DNA from: Peptococcaceae bacterium
GTDB lineage: Bacteria > Bacillota > Peptococcia > Peptococcales > Peptococcaceae
Length of the DNA: 64,000 bases
Reading direction: 5' to 3'
Assembly: GCA_900759105.1 (NCBI GenBank)
Contig: CAAETY010000040.1
Location: 43,148 to 107,147 of the forward strand
Shown: positions 42,639 to 53,180 of the stretch, in pieces
How positions within the stretch are numbered: the stretch's first letter is position 1
Layout of the letters: every line of letters begins with the position of its first letter
Position numbers and translations under genes: made by a program
The notes under the pieces: model-generated
Database searches by the model: none
Seen by the model: only the letters and a program-made list of their open reading frames with translations
What the model was told of the DNA's origin: nothing

Positions 42639-43361
42639 ATGGCAGTAGAAGTTTTAGAACAATTATACGAAGGCAAAGCAAAAAAGGTATTTAAGACCTC
42701 TGACGATGCACTGTACATGGTTGAATACAAAGACGATGCAACCGCATTTAACGGCGAAAAGCGTGGCACCATTGAAGGTAAAGGCGTCATCAATAATAAA
42801 GTAAGCGCAATGCTCTTCAAAGAATTGGAAAAGCACGGCATCGAAACCCACCTCGTTGAATTTATCGACGATACCCACATGCTCGTAAAGCGTGTTGAAA
42901 TCGTTCTTCTCGAAGTTATTTCCCGTAACATTGTTGCAGGTTCTTTGGCTAAGCGTGTAGGGAAAGAAGAAGGTTTTGTATTGCCACAACCTATTCTTGA
43001 ATTCTCCTACAAGAACGATGATCTCGGCGATCCAATGATTAACCGTTATCATGCAACTGCACTCGGCATTGCAACCGATGAAGAAATTGATGAAATCATC
43101 GCACAAGCACTCAAAATCAACGACATTCTTTGCGAAGTATTTGATAAAGCAAACTTGACACTCGTTGACTTTAAGCTCGAATTTGGTCGTACTCCGGATG
43201 GTAAAATCATCCTTGCTGATGAAATTTCTCCAGACACCTGCCGCCTCTGGGATAAGGACACCAAAGAAAAATTGGATAAGGACCGTTTCAGAAGAGACCT
43301 TGGTGGCGTAGAAGAAGCTTACGTAGAAGTATACAATCGTTTGAAAAATATCGGTCTTTAA
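42639..43361 (+). CDS. purC: Phosphoribosylaminoimidazole-succinocarboxamide synthase (SAICAR synthetase)
   Basis: A 240-residue enzyme joining aspartate to CAIR with ATP. LYEGKAKKVF, EVISRNIVAGSLAKR, VDFKLEFG and LADEISPDTCRLWD are the family blocks. GGGAGGA precedes the ATG. Third gene of the operon. Confidence 0.98.
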   Translation: MAVEVLEQLYEGKAKKVFKTSDDALYMVEYKDDATAFNGEKRGTIEGKGVINNKVSAMLFKELEKHGIETHLVEFIDDTHMLVKRVEIVLLEVISRNIVAGSLAKRVGKEEGFVLPQPILEFSYKNDDLGDPMINRYHATALGIATDEEIDEIIAQALKINDILCEVFDKANLTLVDFKLEFGRTPDGKIILADEISPDTCRLWDKDTKEKLDKDRFRRDLGGVEEAYVEVYNRLKNIGL

Positions 43362-43413
43362 GTCGAAATCCTAAGCTATAATCTGGTTTAATTTGTTTGG
43401 AGGAAAAACAAAA

Positions 43414-44808
43414 ATGGTTCATTTTGGTGAAGACGGCATTCATGAAGAATGCGGTGTATTTGGTATCTATGCACCTGGAATGGAAGTTGCACATTTGGCG
43501 TATTTAGGCATTTTTGCATTACAGCACCGTGGACAAGAAGGTTGCGGTTTGGCCGTTTGGGATGGCGAAAACATCAACTATCACAAAAAGCTCGGCCTCG
43601 TTAATGATGTATTTAACGAAGACATTATCGAAAGCTTGCATGGGAGCTTGGCCATCGGTCATGCGCGTTATTCCACCAAGCAATCCAATACTGAATTAAA
43701 CACCCAACCAATGGTTGCAAATTATTACAGAGGCGAATTTGCTTTGGCAACCAACGGGAGTATTATCAATGCTGCCGAATTGGGTACCGAACTCGCAAAA
43801 ACCGGGTCTTTATTCCAAACAACAACTGATACTGAAGTGATGTGTAACCTTTTGGCACGTTATGCCGAAAACAGCTTAGATGTTGCTTTGAGAAAAGCGA
43901 TGGATGAATTGGAAGGTTCTTATTCTTTGGTGGCTATTAACGATGGCAAACTTTTTGCCGCACGTGACCCTTATGGTAATCGTCCGCTTTGTATCGGGAA
44001 GCTTGGTGAAGAAGGCTACGTTGTGGCATCTGAATCTTGTGCGTTTGATACAATTGGTGCTTCCTTTGTACGTGACGTAGAACCAGGTGAAGTGATTGTT
44101 ATCGATGACGCAGGTGTACATTCTGTAGCAAAAAAATTGGTTGATCATGCAAGCCATTGCATTTTCGAATATGTATACATTGCACGTCCTGACAGTACCA
44201 TTGACGGTGTTAATGTAAACCAATCCCGTCGTCGCATGGGTGCGATTTTGGCACGCGAAGTCGGTGATTTGGACGTAGACATTGTTATTCCTGTTCCGGA
44301 TTCCGGCACCAGTGCTGCTATTGGCTTTGCTGAAGAAAGCGGAAAAACCTTTACCCAAGGGATTTTGAAAAACCGCTATACTACTCGTACATTTATTCAA
44401 CCAACACAAGCCATTCGTGAACGTATGGTAAATTTGAAGCTTAGCCCAATTCGCGAAGAAATTGCTGGTAAGAAAGTTGCTGTTGTCGATGATTCCATTG
44501 TACGTGGCACTACCAGCAAACGTTTGGTTGCACTTCTTCGTGAACGTGGTGCTGCTGAGGTGCATATGCTCATCACCTGCCCACCGGTACTGTGGCCTTG
44601 CTACTATGGTATTGATACCGCAGAAAGAAAAAATCTGATTGCAGCAAACATGACTGAAGAAGAAATTTGTGAATATATTAATGCAGACAGTCTTCACTAT
44701 ATTAGCCTTGATGGTTTATATGAAGCTGTTGGCAAAGATAAGAATGACTATTGTGTGGCTTGCTTGAACGGGGAATACTGCCTCGGTCAGCCGACCTGCA
44801 AAAAGTAA
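43414..44808 (+). CDS. purF: Amidophosphoribosyltransferase
   Basis: A 464-residue enzyme catalysing the committed step, PRPP plus glutamine to phosphoribosylamine. A propeptide of 12 residues (ending HEE) would be removed to expose the nucleophile Cys13 in ECGVFGIY. The PRPP motif VVDDSIVRGTT and the Bacillus-type 4Fe-4S cysteines (CPPVLWPC, CVACLNGEYC) are present, so the enzyme is likely oxygen-sensitive. The ATG at 43414 follows TTGGAGG. Confidence 0.98.
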   Translation: MVHFGEDGIHEECGVFGIYAPGMEVAHLAYLGIFALQHRGQEGCGLAVWDGENINYHKKLGLVNDVFNEDIIESLHGSLAIGHARYSTKQSNTELNTQPMVANYYRGEFALATNGSIINAAELGTELAKTGSLFQTTTDTEVMCNLLARYAENSLDVALRKAMDELEGSYSLVAINDGKLFAARDPYGNRPLCIGKLGEEGYVVASESCAFDTIGASFVRDVEPGEVIVIDDAGVHSVAKKLVDHASHCIFEYVYIARPDSTIDGVNVNQSRRRMGAILAREVGDLDVDIVIPVPDSGTSAAIGFAEESGKTFTQGILKNRYTTRTFIQPTQAIRERMVNLKLSPIREEIAGKKVAVVDDSIVRGTTSKRLVALLRERGAAEVHMLITCPPVLWPCYYGIDTAERKNLIAANMTEEEICEYINADSLHYISLDGLYEAVGKDKNDYCVACLNGEYCLGQPTCKK

Positions 44809-44826
44809 TCCTAGGGGGAAATTACT

Positions 44827-45870
44827 GTGGAAAAGAAAACCATTACCTATAAAGATGCCGGCGTTGATATTGACAAAGGCAATGCGTCCGTAGAACTCAT
44901 CAAGCCTTACGTAAAAGCAACGCGTCGGCCGGAAGTCATTGGCGGCTTAGGCGGCTTTGGGGGTCTCTTTGCTTTTGATAAAGATAAATATGAAAAGCCT
45001 GTTCTCATCAGTGGTACTGATGGGGTTGGCACTAAATTAAAATTAGCGTTCGATATGAATAAGCACGATACCATCGGGATTGACGCCGTTGCAATGTGCG
45101 TTAACGATATCCTTGTAAGTGGTGCTGAACCATTGTTCTTCCTCGATTATGTCGCTGTTGGTAAATTGGAACCTGAACAATTTGCACAAGTTGTTAAAGG
45201 TATTGCAGACGGCTGCGTACAGTCTAACTGTGCTTTGGTTGGCGGTGAAACCGCTGAAATGCCTGGTTTCTACAAGGTTGGCGAATATGACGTTGCAGGT
45301 TTCTGTGTAGGCGTTGTTGACCAAGATAAAATGATTGACGGTAGCAAAATCAAAGCCGGTGACGTTATCTTTGGTTTGCCTTCCACCGGTCTTCATTCCA
45401 ATGGCTTCTCTTTAGCACGTAAGCTCATGCTTGAAGTAGAAGGTAAGGATTTGAACGACCCATTCCAAGACAGTGGCAAGAGCATTGGTGAAGTCATGCT
45501 CGAACCAACCAAAATTTATGTAAAGAGCATCGTTAAGCTTTTGGAAGATTGCCCAGATGCAGTGCTAGGGATGGCACATATCACCGGTGGCGGTCTTTTG
45601 GAAAATATTCCTCGCGTATTGCCTGAAAATGTGAATGCTAGCATTGATAAGACAGCTTGGCCTCGTCCTGCAATCTTTGATGCATTGGCAGAAGCCGGCA
45701 ACCTCGGCGACAGTGAACTCTATAAAACCTTCAATATGGGGATTGGCTATGTGATTATCGTTGATCAAGCACAAGCAGACGCTGTTGCAAAATCTCTTGA
45801 AGCACAAAACGAAACTTTCTATCGTATTGGTGAAGTGACCGAAGGCGATGGTCACGTTATTATCAAGTAA
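44827..45870 (+). CDS. purM: Phosphoribosylformylglycinamidine cyclo-ligase (AIR synthetase)
   Basis: A 347-residue ATP-dependent enzyme that closes the imidazole ring. ISGTDGVGTKLKLAF, the ALVGGETAEMPGFY block and MAHITGGGLLENIPR are conserved. It begins with GTG after AGGGGG. Confidence 0.98.
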   Translation: MEKKTITYKDAGVDIDKGNASVELIKPYVKATRRPEVIGGLGGFGGLFAFDKDKYEKPVLISGTDGVGTKLKLAFDMNKHDTIGIDAVAMCVNDILVSGAEPLFFLDYVAVGKLEPEQFAQVVKGIADGCVQSNCALVGGETAEMPGFYKVGEYDVAGFCVGVVDQDKMIDGSKIKAGDVIFGLPSTGLHSNGFSLARKLMLEVEGKDLNDPFQDSGKSIGEVMLEPTKIYVKSIVKLLEDCPDAVLGMAHITGGGLLENIPRVLPENVNASIDKTAWPRPAIFDALAEAGNLGDSELYKTFNMGIGYVIIVDQAQADAVAKSLEAQNETFYRIGEVTEGDGHVIIK

Positions 45871-45888
45871 GAGAAAGGAAGGATTGGC

Positions 45889-46494
45889 TTGAAGATTGTG
45901 GTATTTGCGTCCGGAAGAGGTTCAAATTTCAAAGCAATATATGAAAATATTGAAGCCGGCACGCTTACAAATATCGAAGTTTCTCTTGTTGTATCTGACA
46001 ATCCGGATGCAAACGTTTTGGCATATGCTGCAGAAAAGAATGTGCCACATGTGTGTGTAGATAGAAAAAGCTTTGCTACCAAGGAAGCTTATGAAGAGGC
46101 CTTGCTTGCAGAAGTAGGTAAGGTGCCTTGTAATCTCTTGGTTCTTGCGGGGTATATGAGAATCATTGGACCACAATTCTTGGCAAATGTAGGCTGTCCT
46201 GTGGTTAACATTCATCCATCATTATTGCCATCATTCCCGGGGCTTCATGCACAAAAGCAAGCAGTGGATTATGGTGTAAAGGTCAGCGGCTGTACCGTGC
46301 ATTTTGTTGATACTGAGCTTGACCATGGTCCAATCATTGCACAAGTGCCGGTACCTGTTATGGATGATGACGATGAAGACAGCTTGTCCGAACGAATTCT
46401 GGTGCAGGAACATCAAATTTATTCCGTTTGCCTGCAGATGATTGCTGACAATAAAATCAGTTTAGAAAATCGTTGTGTAAAGATTAAAAAATAG
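45889..46494 (+). CDS. purN: Phosphoribosylglycinamide formyltransferase
   Basis: A 201-residue folate-dependent enzyme that formylates GAR. FASGRGSNFKAI, the catalytic INIHPSLLPSFPG (Asn, His) and HFVDTELDHGPII (Asp) are all present. It uses a TTG start after AAAGGAAGGA. No purT-type alternative is present here. Confidence 0.97.
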   Translation: MKIVVFASGRGSNFKAIYENIEAGTLTNIEVSLVVSDNPDANVLAYAAEKNVPHVCVDRKSFATKEAYEEALLAEVGKVPCNLLVLAGYMRIIGPQFLANVGCPVVNIHPSLLPSFPGLHAQKQAVDYGVKVSGCTVHFVDTELDHGPIIAQVPVPVMDDDDEDSLSERILVQEHQIYSVCLQMIADNKISLENRCVKIKK

Positions 46495-46504
46495 GGGTGG
46501 AATT

Positions 46505-48034
46505 GTGAAAAGAGCATTAATTAGTGTATCTGATAAAACCGGACTTCAAGAATTCGCAAAATCATTGGTTGAATTGGATTATGAAATTCTTTCTACCGGT
46601 GGTACTGCGCGTGCACTTGCAGAAGCAGGGATTCCTGTTGTAGAAGTTAGCGATGTAACCAAGTTCCCTGAAATTCTTGACGGTCGTGTAAAAACCTTGC
46701 ATCCAATTATTCATGCAGGGATTCTCGCACGTGGCACTGAAGAACATTTGAACACCTTAAAGGAAATGGATATTACTCCAATTGATTTGGTTGTTATCAA
46801 TCTCTATCCATTCGAAGAAACGATTGCAAAGGAAAACGTTGACCAACAAACCTGTATCGAAAACATCGATATTGGTGGTCCTACCATGGTTCGCGCTGCT
46901 GCAAAGAACCACGAACGTGTTTCCATTGTTGTTGACCCAGCTCAATATGATGAAGTGATTGCTGCGCTTAAGAGTGAAGAAGGCATTACCTTGGTGCAAC
47001 GTCAACGCTTGGCAATGCGTGCTTTTGAAATGACCGCTCGTTATGATGCTGCAATCAGCCAATATTTGGTAAGCCAATTTGCAGAAAATATTTTCGAACC
47101 ATCCTATTCTTTCGGTGGTCGCTTGCAACAAACTTTGCGCTATGGTGAAAACCCACATCAAAAAGCTGCATTCTACGTTAACACCAAGAAAGCAGGCACT
47201 TTAGCAGGTGCTGAACAGCTTGGCGGTAAAGAACTCTCATACAACAACATTGTTGATACCGATGCTGCATGGCAAATGGTTAACGAATTTAGCGATAAGC
47301 CTGCATGTGCAATCATTAAGCACACCAACCCATGCGGTTTTGCAACTGGCAAAGATGTATGTGATGCGTTTACTCGTGCACATGAAGCAGATCCACTTTC
47401 TTCTTATGGTGGTATTATCGCTTTCAACCGTAAGGTTGACAAAGCAACTGCAGAAGAAATCATCAAAACTTTCTTCGAAGCAGTTATTGCACCGGGGTAT
47501 GAAGATGGCGTTGTTGATGTGCTCCACAAAAAAGAAAAATTACGTATTCTTGATACCCATGCATGTGCTCAAACTTCTGAACCATGGATTGAAACCATCA
47601 GTGGCGGTTTCCTTGTTCAAGAACGTGATAGCCACAACCTTAATGTAGCAGACCTCAAAGTTGTGACTGAAAAGCAACCGGATCCAGCATTGATGGATGA
47701 CCTTGTATTTGCTTGGAACGTTGTAAAGCACGTGAAGAGCAATGCGATTGTTGTTGCTAAAGATGGTGTATCCATCGGCGTTGGTGCAGGTCAAATGAAT
47801 CGTGTAGGTTCTTGTGATATTGCACTTACTCATGCCGGCGAAAATGCAAAGGGTGCTGTACTTGCTTCCGATGCATTCTTCCCATTTGCAGATAACATTG
47901 AAGTGGCTGCAAAGGCGGGCATTTCTGCAATCATTCAACCTGGTGGCAGTATTCGTGACGAAGAAGTTATTGAAGCTTGCAACAAGTATGGCATCGCTAT
48001 GGTATTTACCGGCGTACGTCACTTCAAGCACTAA
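46505..48034 (+). CDS. purH: Bifunctional AICAR formyltransferase / IMP cyclohydrolase
   Basis: A 509-residue bifunctional enzyme doing the last two steps to IMP. The N-terminal cyclohydrolase domain has LISVSDKTGL and GGRVKTLHP-like DGRVKTLHP; the C-terminal transformylase has the AIIKHTNPCGFA catalytic Lys-His and QPGGSIRDEEVI. GTG start. Confidence 0.98.
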   Translation: MKRALISVSDKTGLQEFAKSLVELDYEILSTGGTARALAEAGIPVVEVSDVTKFPEILDGRVKTLHPIIHAGILARGTEEHLNTLKEMDITPIDLVVINLYPFEETIAKENVDQQTCIENIDIGGPTMVRAAAKNHERVSIVVDPAQYDEVIAALKSEEGITLVQRQRLAMRAFEMTARYDAAISQYLVSQFAENIFEPSYSFGGRLQQTLRYGENPHQKAAFYVNTKKAGTLAGAEQLGGKELSYNNIVDTDAAWQMVNEFSDKPACAIIKHTNPCGFATGKDVCDAFTRAHEADPLSSYGGIIAFNRKVDKATAEEIIKTFFEAVIAPGYEDGVVDVLHKKEKLRILDTHACAQTSEPWIETISGGFLVQERDSHNLNVADLKVVTEKQPDPALMDDLVFAWNVVKHVKSNAIVVAKDGVSIGVGAGQMNRVGSCDIALTHAGENAKGAVLASDAFFPFADNIEVAAKAGISAIIQPGGSIRDEEVIEACNKYGIAMVFTGVRHFKH

Positions 48035-48048
48035 GAGAGGATAAATTC

Positions 48049-49311
48049 ATGAAAATTTTGGTAATCGGTAGTGGCGGTCGTGAACACGCACTTTGCTGGA
48101 AGCTTGCTCAACATCCTGATACCAAGGTGTATGTAGCACCTGGTAATACTGGGATGTGTGATGAAGCCGTTCTCGTGAATATTAAGGTAGACGACATTCA
48201 AATGCTCGTTGATTATGCAAAAGCCGAAGAAATCGACCTTACCGTGGTAGGCCCTGAATTGCCACTTACACTTGGTGTGGTTGATGCATTCCGCGAAGCT
48301 GGGCTTGCCTGCTTTGGTCCATCCAAGGCAGCAGCTCGTTTAGAAGGCAGCAAAGCCTTCTCCAAAGAACTTATGAAGAAGTACAATATCCCAACTGCTG
48401 CATTTGACACCTTTACCGATGTTGAAAAAGCAAAAGCATTTGTAGATGAAATCGGTATTCCTTGTGTTGTTAAGGCTGATGGCCTTGCAGCCGGCAAAGG
48501 GGTTATCATTTGTATGACTCGCGAAGAAGCAGACGCCGCAATTGACGATATGCTAAGCGGCCATGCTTTTGGTGATGCAAGTGCACAAATCGTTATCGAA
48601 GAATTTATGGAAGGTCCGGAAGTCAGTGTATTGGCATTTGCTGATGGCAAGCATGTACGTCCAATGGTTTCTGCACAAGACCATAAGCGTATCTATGATG
48701 GCGATAAGGGTCCTAACACCGGCGGGATGGGTGCATACTCTCCGGCACCTGTTTATACCGAAGAAATAGCTGAGCTTGTAAACAGAACCATCATCGAACC
48801 AACCATCAAGGCAATGGAAGCAGAAGGGGCTCCATTTACCGGGATTTTGTACACCGGCCTGATGTTGACCGATAAAGGTCCTCGCGTGCTTGAATATAAT
48901 GTACGTTTTGGCGATCCGGAAACCCAACCTATCATGATGCGCATGAAATCCGATATCGTGCCTATTTTCCAAGCATGTATTGATGGTACTCTCGATCAAG
49001 TGGACATTGAATGGTATGACGATGCAGCTGTTTGTGTAGTTATGGCATCCGGCGGTTACCCTGCAAGCTCCGAAAAGGGTGTGGTTATCCATGGCCTTGA
49101 AAAGGTGAAAAAGGATGAAGCCGTTGTATTCCATTCCGGCACAACCATGAACGGTGGCGAAGTTGTCACCAACGGTGGGCGTGTACTTGGCGTAACCGCA
49201 AAGGATGCAACCATCAAAGGTGCAATCGAAAAAGCTTATCAAGCTGTCGAAAAAATCAGCTTTAACAATATGCAATTCCGTCGTGATATCGGCGCACGTG
49301 CTTTGAAATAA
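48049..49311 (+). CDS. purD: Phosphoribosylamine-glycine ligase (GAR synthetase)
   Basis: A 420-residue ATP-grasp enzyme. IGSGGREHALCWKL at the N-terminus, then VKADGLAAGKGVI, GPEVSVLAF and YNVRFGDPETQ (metal site). ATG 48049 has AGAGAGGA upstream and matches the family start; it follows purH by 14 bases. Confidence 0.98.
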   Translation: MKILVIGSGGREHALCWKLAQHPDTKVYVAPGNTGMCDEAVLVNIKVDDIQMLVDYAKAEEIDLTVVGPELPLTLGVVDAFREAGLACFGPSKAAARLEGSKAFSKELMKKYNIPTAAFDTFTDVEKAKAFVDEIGIPCVVKADGLAAGKGVIICMTREEADAAIDDMLSGHAFGDASAQIVIEEFMEGPEVSVLAFADGKHVRPMVSAQDHKRIYDGDKGPNTGGMGAYSPAPVYTEEIAELVNRTIIEPTIKAMEAEGAPFTGILYTGLMLTDKGPRVLEYNVRFGDPETQPIMMRMKSDIVPIFQACIDGTLDQVDIEWYDDAAVCVVMASGGYPASSEKGVVIHGLEKVKKDEAVVFHSGTTMNGGEVVTNGGRVLGVTAKDATIKGAIEKAYQAVEKISFNNMQFRRDIGARALK

Positions 49312-49323
49312 GAGGAGAAAATT

Positions 49324-52300
49324 ATGAGCGAAATCAAACGCTTTTTTGTAGAGCGCAAAGAGGATTTTCGCGAAGAAAATACCGCGCTCATTCAATCTTT
49401 GCGCAGAGACTTGGGCTTAGATGCCCTTGAAAATGTACAAGTTATTCGTCGTTATGACTTGGATTTAAATGCTGATTTAGATACCAAGCAAATTTGCAAC
49501 TTGGTGCTTTCCGAACCACGCGTTGACGTGGTATATCCGGAAGTGCTTCCTGCAGAATACGATGGCAAGATTGTACTCGCTGTTGAACCGCTTCCTGGTC
49601 AATATGACCAACGTGCGGATTCCTGCGGTCAATGTATTGAAGTTGTAACCGGTGAAAAACCGGTTGTTAAAACCGCACTTGTGTATGTGCTTACCGGTGA
49701 TTTGACAGATGAACAAGTAGAAGCTGTAAAGCATTACCTTGTAAACCCTGTTGAAGCACGTTTAGCAGCACTTGAAAAGCCGGTTGCATTCGAAAAACCG
49801 GAACCGGCTAATGATGTAGTACCAAATGTTGAAGGTTTACTCGAAGCTGATGAAGAAGGTTTGGCAGCGATTATTAAAGCATACGGCTTATCCATGGATG
49901 TGGATGACCTTGCTTACTTGAAAGCATACTTTGTAGAAGAAGGTCGCAATCCAACCGAAACCGAACTTAAGGTTATTGATACCTATTGGTCTGACCATTG
50001 CCGTCACACCACCTTTAATACTGAAATCACCGATGTAACCATCGAAGACCCAATCGTACAAAAGGTGTATGACGAATATCTCGCATTGCGTGAAGATGTT
50101 TACGCAGATCGTAAGAAAAAACCTGTAACCTTGATGGACCTCGGTACTATTTCCACCAAGTATCTCAAAAAACATGACCTCGTTCGTAACCTTGATGAAA
50201 GTGAAGAAATCAATGCTTGCTCCATCAAGACTGAAGTGGACATCGATGGCGTAAAAGAACCATGGATTTACATGTTCAAGAACGAAACCCATAACCATCC
50301 AACTGAAATTGAGCCTTTTGGTGGTGCTTCCACCTGCTTGGGCGGAGCTATTCGTGACCCACTCAGTGGTCGTAGCTACGTATACCAAGGCTTGCGCTTG
50401 ACCGGTGCTGCAGATCCACGCAAGAGCATTGAAGAAACCCTTCAAGGTAAATTGCCACAACGTAAGATTTGCACCTTGGCAGCAAAGGGCTTTGCCTCCT
50501 ATGGTAACCAAATTGGTATGGCAACCGGGATTGTTGACGAAGTATATCATCCGGGTTATGAAGCGAAACGTATGGAAGTTGGTGCGGTTGTTGCTGCAGC
50601 ACCTGCAGGCAATATTGTCCGTGAACGTCCATCTGCTGGTGATATCGTTGTTCTCTTGGGCGGCAAAACCGGTCGTGACGGCTGTGGCGGCGCTACCGGT
50701 TCTTCCAAAAAGCACAATCTTGACTCCTTGGAAACCTCCGGTGCAGAAGTGCAAAAGGGGAATCCGGTAGAAGAACGTAAGATTCAACGCCTTTTCCGTC
50801 GCCCTGAAATTGCTCGCATGATTAAGCGCTGCAATGACTTTGGTGCCGGTGGTGTGTCTGTTGCTATCGGTGAATTGGCAGATAGCTTGCACATTCATTT
50901 GGACCGCGTGCCTAAGAAATATGAAGGGCTTACCGGTACCGAATTGGCTATTTCCGAATCCCAGGAACGTATGGCTTGCGTCATCGCGAAGAAGGATTGG
51001 GAAGCATTCCAAGCCATGGCATACGAAGAAAACCTCGAATGCACTGCAGTTGCTGATGTAACTGACAGCGGTCGCATGATTATCGAATATCGCGGTCAAC
51101 ATATCGTTGACCTTTCCCGCACCTTCTTGGATAGTGCCGGTGCTAGCAAGGTAGCAACTGTTGTTGCTACAGCTGACGGTGATGCCAACGTAACTGTTGA
51201 AGTTCCGGAGGATAAGGCCGAAGCACTGAAGCAACATCTTGGTAGCTTGAACATTTGCTCCAAAGCCGGATTGACCGAACAATTTGACTCTACCATTGGT
51301 GCAGGCACTGTTCTCTTCCCATTGGGTGGGAAGTATCAAGCAACCCCTATCCAAACCATGGTTGCAAAGATTCCTGTGCTTAAGGGCGAAACCAACACTG
51401 TAAGTATGTTTACTTATGGTTTCTCTCCTGAAGCAATGAGCCAAAACCAATTCTGGGGTGCATATAATGCTGTTCTTGAATCCATCATGAAGCTCATGGC
51501 AACCGGTACCGCATCTGATGATGTATACCTTTCCATGCAGGAATACTTCCACAGCATTAAGGGCGAACCAACCAGATGGGGGCAACCTTTCAAAGCGTTG
51601 CTCGGGGCACTGGCTGCACAACGTGACCTTGAACTCCCGGCTATCGGTGGGAAGGACTCTATGAGCGGGACCTTCGAAGACCTTGATGTACCGCCAACCT
51701 TGATTTCCTTCGCTACCACTATTTCAGAAGCCGATCGTGTAATCAGCCCTGAATTTAAGGCAAGTGGTCACAAGATTGGTTTGGTTAGCGTTGTTCGTGA
51801 TGAAGACGGCCGTGTAGATGGTACCGCATTCAAAACCTTCTATGCCATGATTCAAGACGCCATTAAAGCAGGCAAGATAGTATCTGCATGGAGCGTTGGC
51901 CAAGGCGGCGTCATCGAAGGCCTTTACAAGATGGCAATCGGTAACCAAATTGGTGTGAAGTTCGAAGCTGATATGGACTTTGAAGCGCTCTTCCAACCTG
52001 CAGTGGGTACCTTGATTCTCGAATTGGCAGATGACCTCGATACCGAAGTTGCTGTCATCGGTACCACCGTTGATGCATTCAACTTTGTTTGGGATGACAC
52101 CACCGTTGACCTCGCAACCTTGGAAGCAACCTACACCGGGGCATTGGAAGACATCTACCCAACCACCGCTGAAAATGATTACACCGGTACGCCTGACGCT
52201 GCACAAGTTACCAAGCCAACCCAAACCTACAAGTTTGCCGGCAAGGTTGACGGTGCACCAAAGGCTGTACTCGCTGTATTCCCTGGCACTAACTGTGAAT

Positions 52301-53055
52301 ACGACACTGCACGTTTGCTTGAACGTTGTGGCGCCAAGGTAGAGGCAATCGTTATTGGCAATCTGACTACCACACGTTTGCAAGCTTCTATTGATGCCAT
52401 GGAAAAAGCACTCCAAGATGCGCAAATGCTCGTGCTTCCCGGTGGCTTCTCCTTTGGGGATGAACCGGATGGCTCTGGGAAGTATATCGCTGCGTTCTTT
52501 AGAAACGAACGCCTCAATGAATCCATTGAACGCTTGCTTCATGTGAATGACGGTTTGATGCTTGGTATTTGCAATGGCTTCCAAGCATTGGTAAAACTCG
52601 GTCTTCTCCCTTACGGCAAGATTGTAGACCCAACCGAAAACGATTGCACCTTGACATTTAATACCATTGGTCGTCACCAATCCAAGTATGCGTTGACTCA
52701 ACTCGTGAGCAACCAATCTCCATGGTTGGCTGGTATGGAAGTAGGGACTACCTATCAAATTCCATTCTCTCACGGTGAAGGACGTTTTGTTGCCGGCGAA
52801 GAAACCTTAAAGAACATCTTTGCGAACAACCAAGTGATTACTCGTTATGTGGATATGGATGACCAAATCCGTTTGGATATGCCATTCAATATCAATGGCT
52901 CTTACGCAGCTATTGAAGGCCTCACCAGCCCAGATGGCCGTATTCTCGGTAAAATGGGTCATAGCGAACGTATTGGGGCAAACATTGCCAAGAACATTCC
53001 TGGCAATAAATTGCAACCAATCTTCCAAAACGGTGTTGACTACTTCAAAATCTAA
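49324..53055 (+). CDS. purL: Phosphoribosylformylglycinamidine synthase, single-chain (PurL-PurQ fusion)
   Basis: A 1243-residue FGAM synthase that contains its own glutaminase, replacing separate PurS, PurL and PurQ. The synthase part shows DTYWSDHCRHTTF, FKNETHNHPTEIEPFGGAST and a second half beginning GGKDSMSGTF. The C-terminal class I amidotransferase domain (from about residue 1000) has FPGTNCEYD, LPGGFSFGDE and the nucleophile Cys1083 in GICNGFQAL, with the catalytic His in FSHGEGRF. Last gene of the operon, 12 bases after purD. Confidence 0.98.
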   Translation: MSEIKRFFVERKEDFREENTALIQSLRRDLGLDALENVQVIRRYDLDLNADLDTKQICNLVLSEPRVDVVYPEVLPAEYDGKIVLAVEPLPGQYDQRADSCGQCIEVVTGEKPVVKTALVYVLTGDLTDEQVEAVKHYLVNPVEARLAALEKPVAFEKPEPANDVVPNVEGLLEADEEGLAAIIKAYGLSMDVDDLAYLKAYFVEEGRNPTETELKVIDTYWSDHCRHTTFNTEITDVTIEDPIVQKVYDEYLALREDVYADRKKKPVTLMDLGTISTKYLKKHDLVRNLDESEEINACSIKTEVDIDGVKEPWIYMFKNETHNHPTEIEPFGGASTCLGGAIRDPLSGRSYVYQGLRLTGAADPRKSIEETLQGKLPQRKICTLAAKGFASYGNQIGMATGIVDEVYHPGYEAKRMEVGAVVAAAPAGNIVRERPSAGDIVVLLGGKTGRDGCGGATGSSKKHNLDSLETSGAEVQKGNPVEERKIQRLFRRPEIARMIKRCNDFGAGGVSVAIGELADSLHIHLDRVPKKYEGLTGTELAISESQERMACVIAKKDWEAFQAMAYEENLECTAVADVTDSGRMIIEYRGQHIVDLSRTFLDSAGASKVATVVATADGDANVTVEVPEDKAEALKQHLGSLNICSKAGLTEQFDSTIGAGTVLFPLGGKYQATPIQTMVAKIPVLKGETNTVSMFTYGFSPEAMSQNQFWGAYNAVLESIMKLMATGTASDDVYLSMQEYFHSIKGEPTRWGQPFKALLGALAAQRDLELPAIGGKDSMSGTFEDLDVPPTLISFATTISEADRVISPEFKASGHKIGLVSVVRDEDGRVDGTAFKTFYAMIQDAIKAGKIVSAWSVGQGGVIEGLYKMAIGNQIGVKFEADMDFEALFQPAVGTLILELADDLDTEVAVIGTTVDAFNFVWDDTTVDLATLEATYTGALEDIYPTTAENDYTGTPDAAQVTKPTQTYKFAGKVDGAPKAVLAVFPGTNCEYDTARLLERCGAKVEAIVIGNLTTTRLQASIDAMEKALQDAQMLVLPGGFSFGDEPDGSGKYIAAFFRNERLNESIERLLHVNDGLMLGICNGFQALVKLGLLPYGKIVDPTENDCTLTFNTIGRHQSKYALTQLVSNQSPWLAGMEVGTTYQIPFSHGEGRFVAGEETLKNIFANNQVITRYVDMDDQIRLDMPFNINGSYAAIEGLTSPDGRILGKMGHSERIGANIAKNIPGNKLQPIFQNGVDYFKI

Positions 53056-53075
53056 GCGATTTGTCGCTTTATATT

Positions 53076-53119
53076 ACAGCCCATGTACTTGCAAGATGCA
53101 GGTGCGTGGGCTGTTTTTG
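53076..53119 (+). terminator. Rho-independent terminator of the purine operon
   Basis: ACAGCCCA...TGGGCTGT with further pairing (TGC/GCA) inside, then TTTTTG. Confidence 0.85.
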
Positions 53120-53144
53120 TGCAGTGAGTGAAGGCGTTTGATAG

Positions 53145-53173
53145 TTTACAGTATGCACGCTATATACTATAAT
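53145..53173 (+). promoter_or_regulatory. Promoter of the thiamine salvage operon
   Basis: TTTACA, 17-base spacer, perfect TATAAT, just upstream of the structured leader. Confidence 0.8.
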
Positions 53174-53180
53174 ATGAATA

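Noticed and set aside
49888..51621. A 577-codon open frame on the minus strand across purL
   Set aside because: It is antisense to the conserved FGAM synthase coding region; its length comes from biased codon use in a highly expressed gene, and it lacks a plausible start site and any motif.
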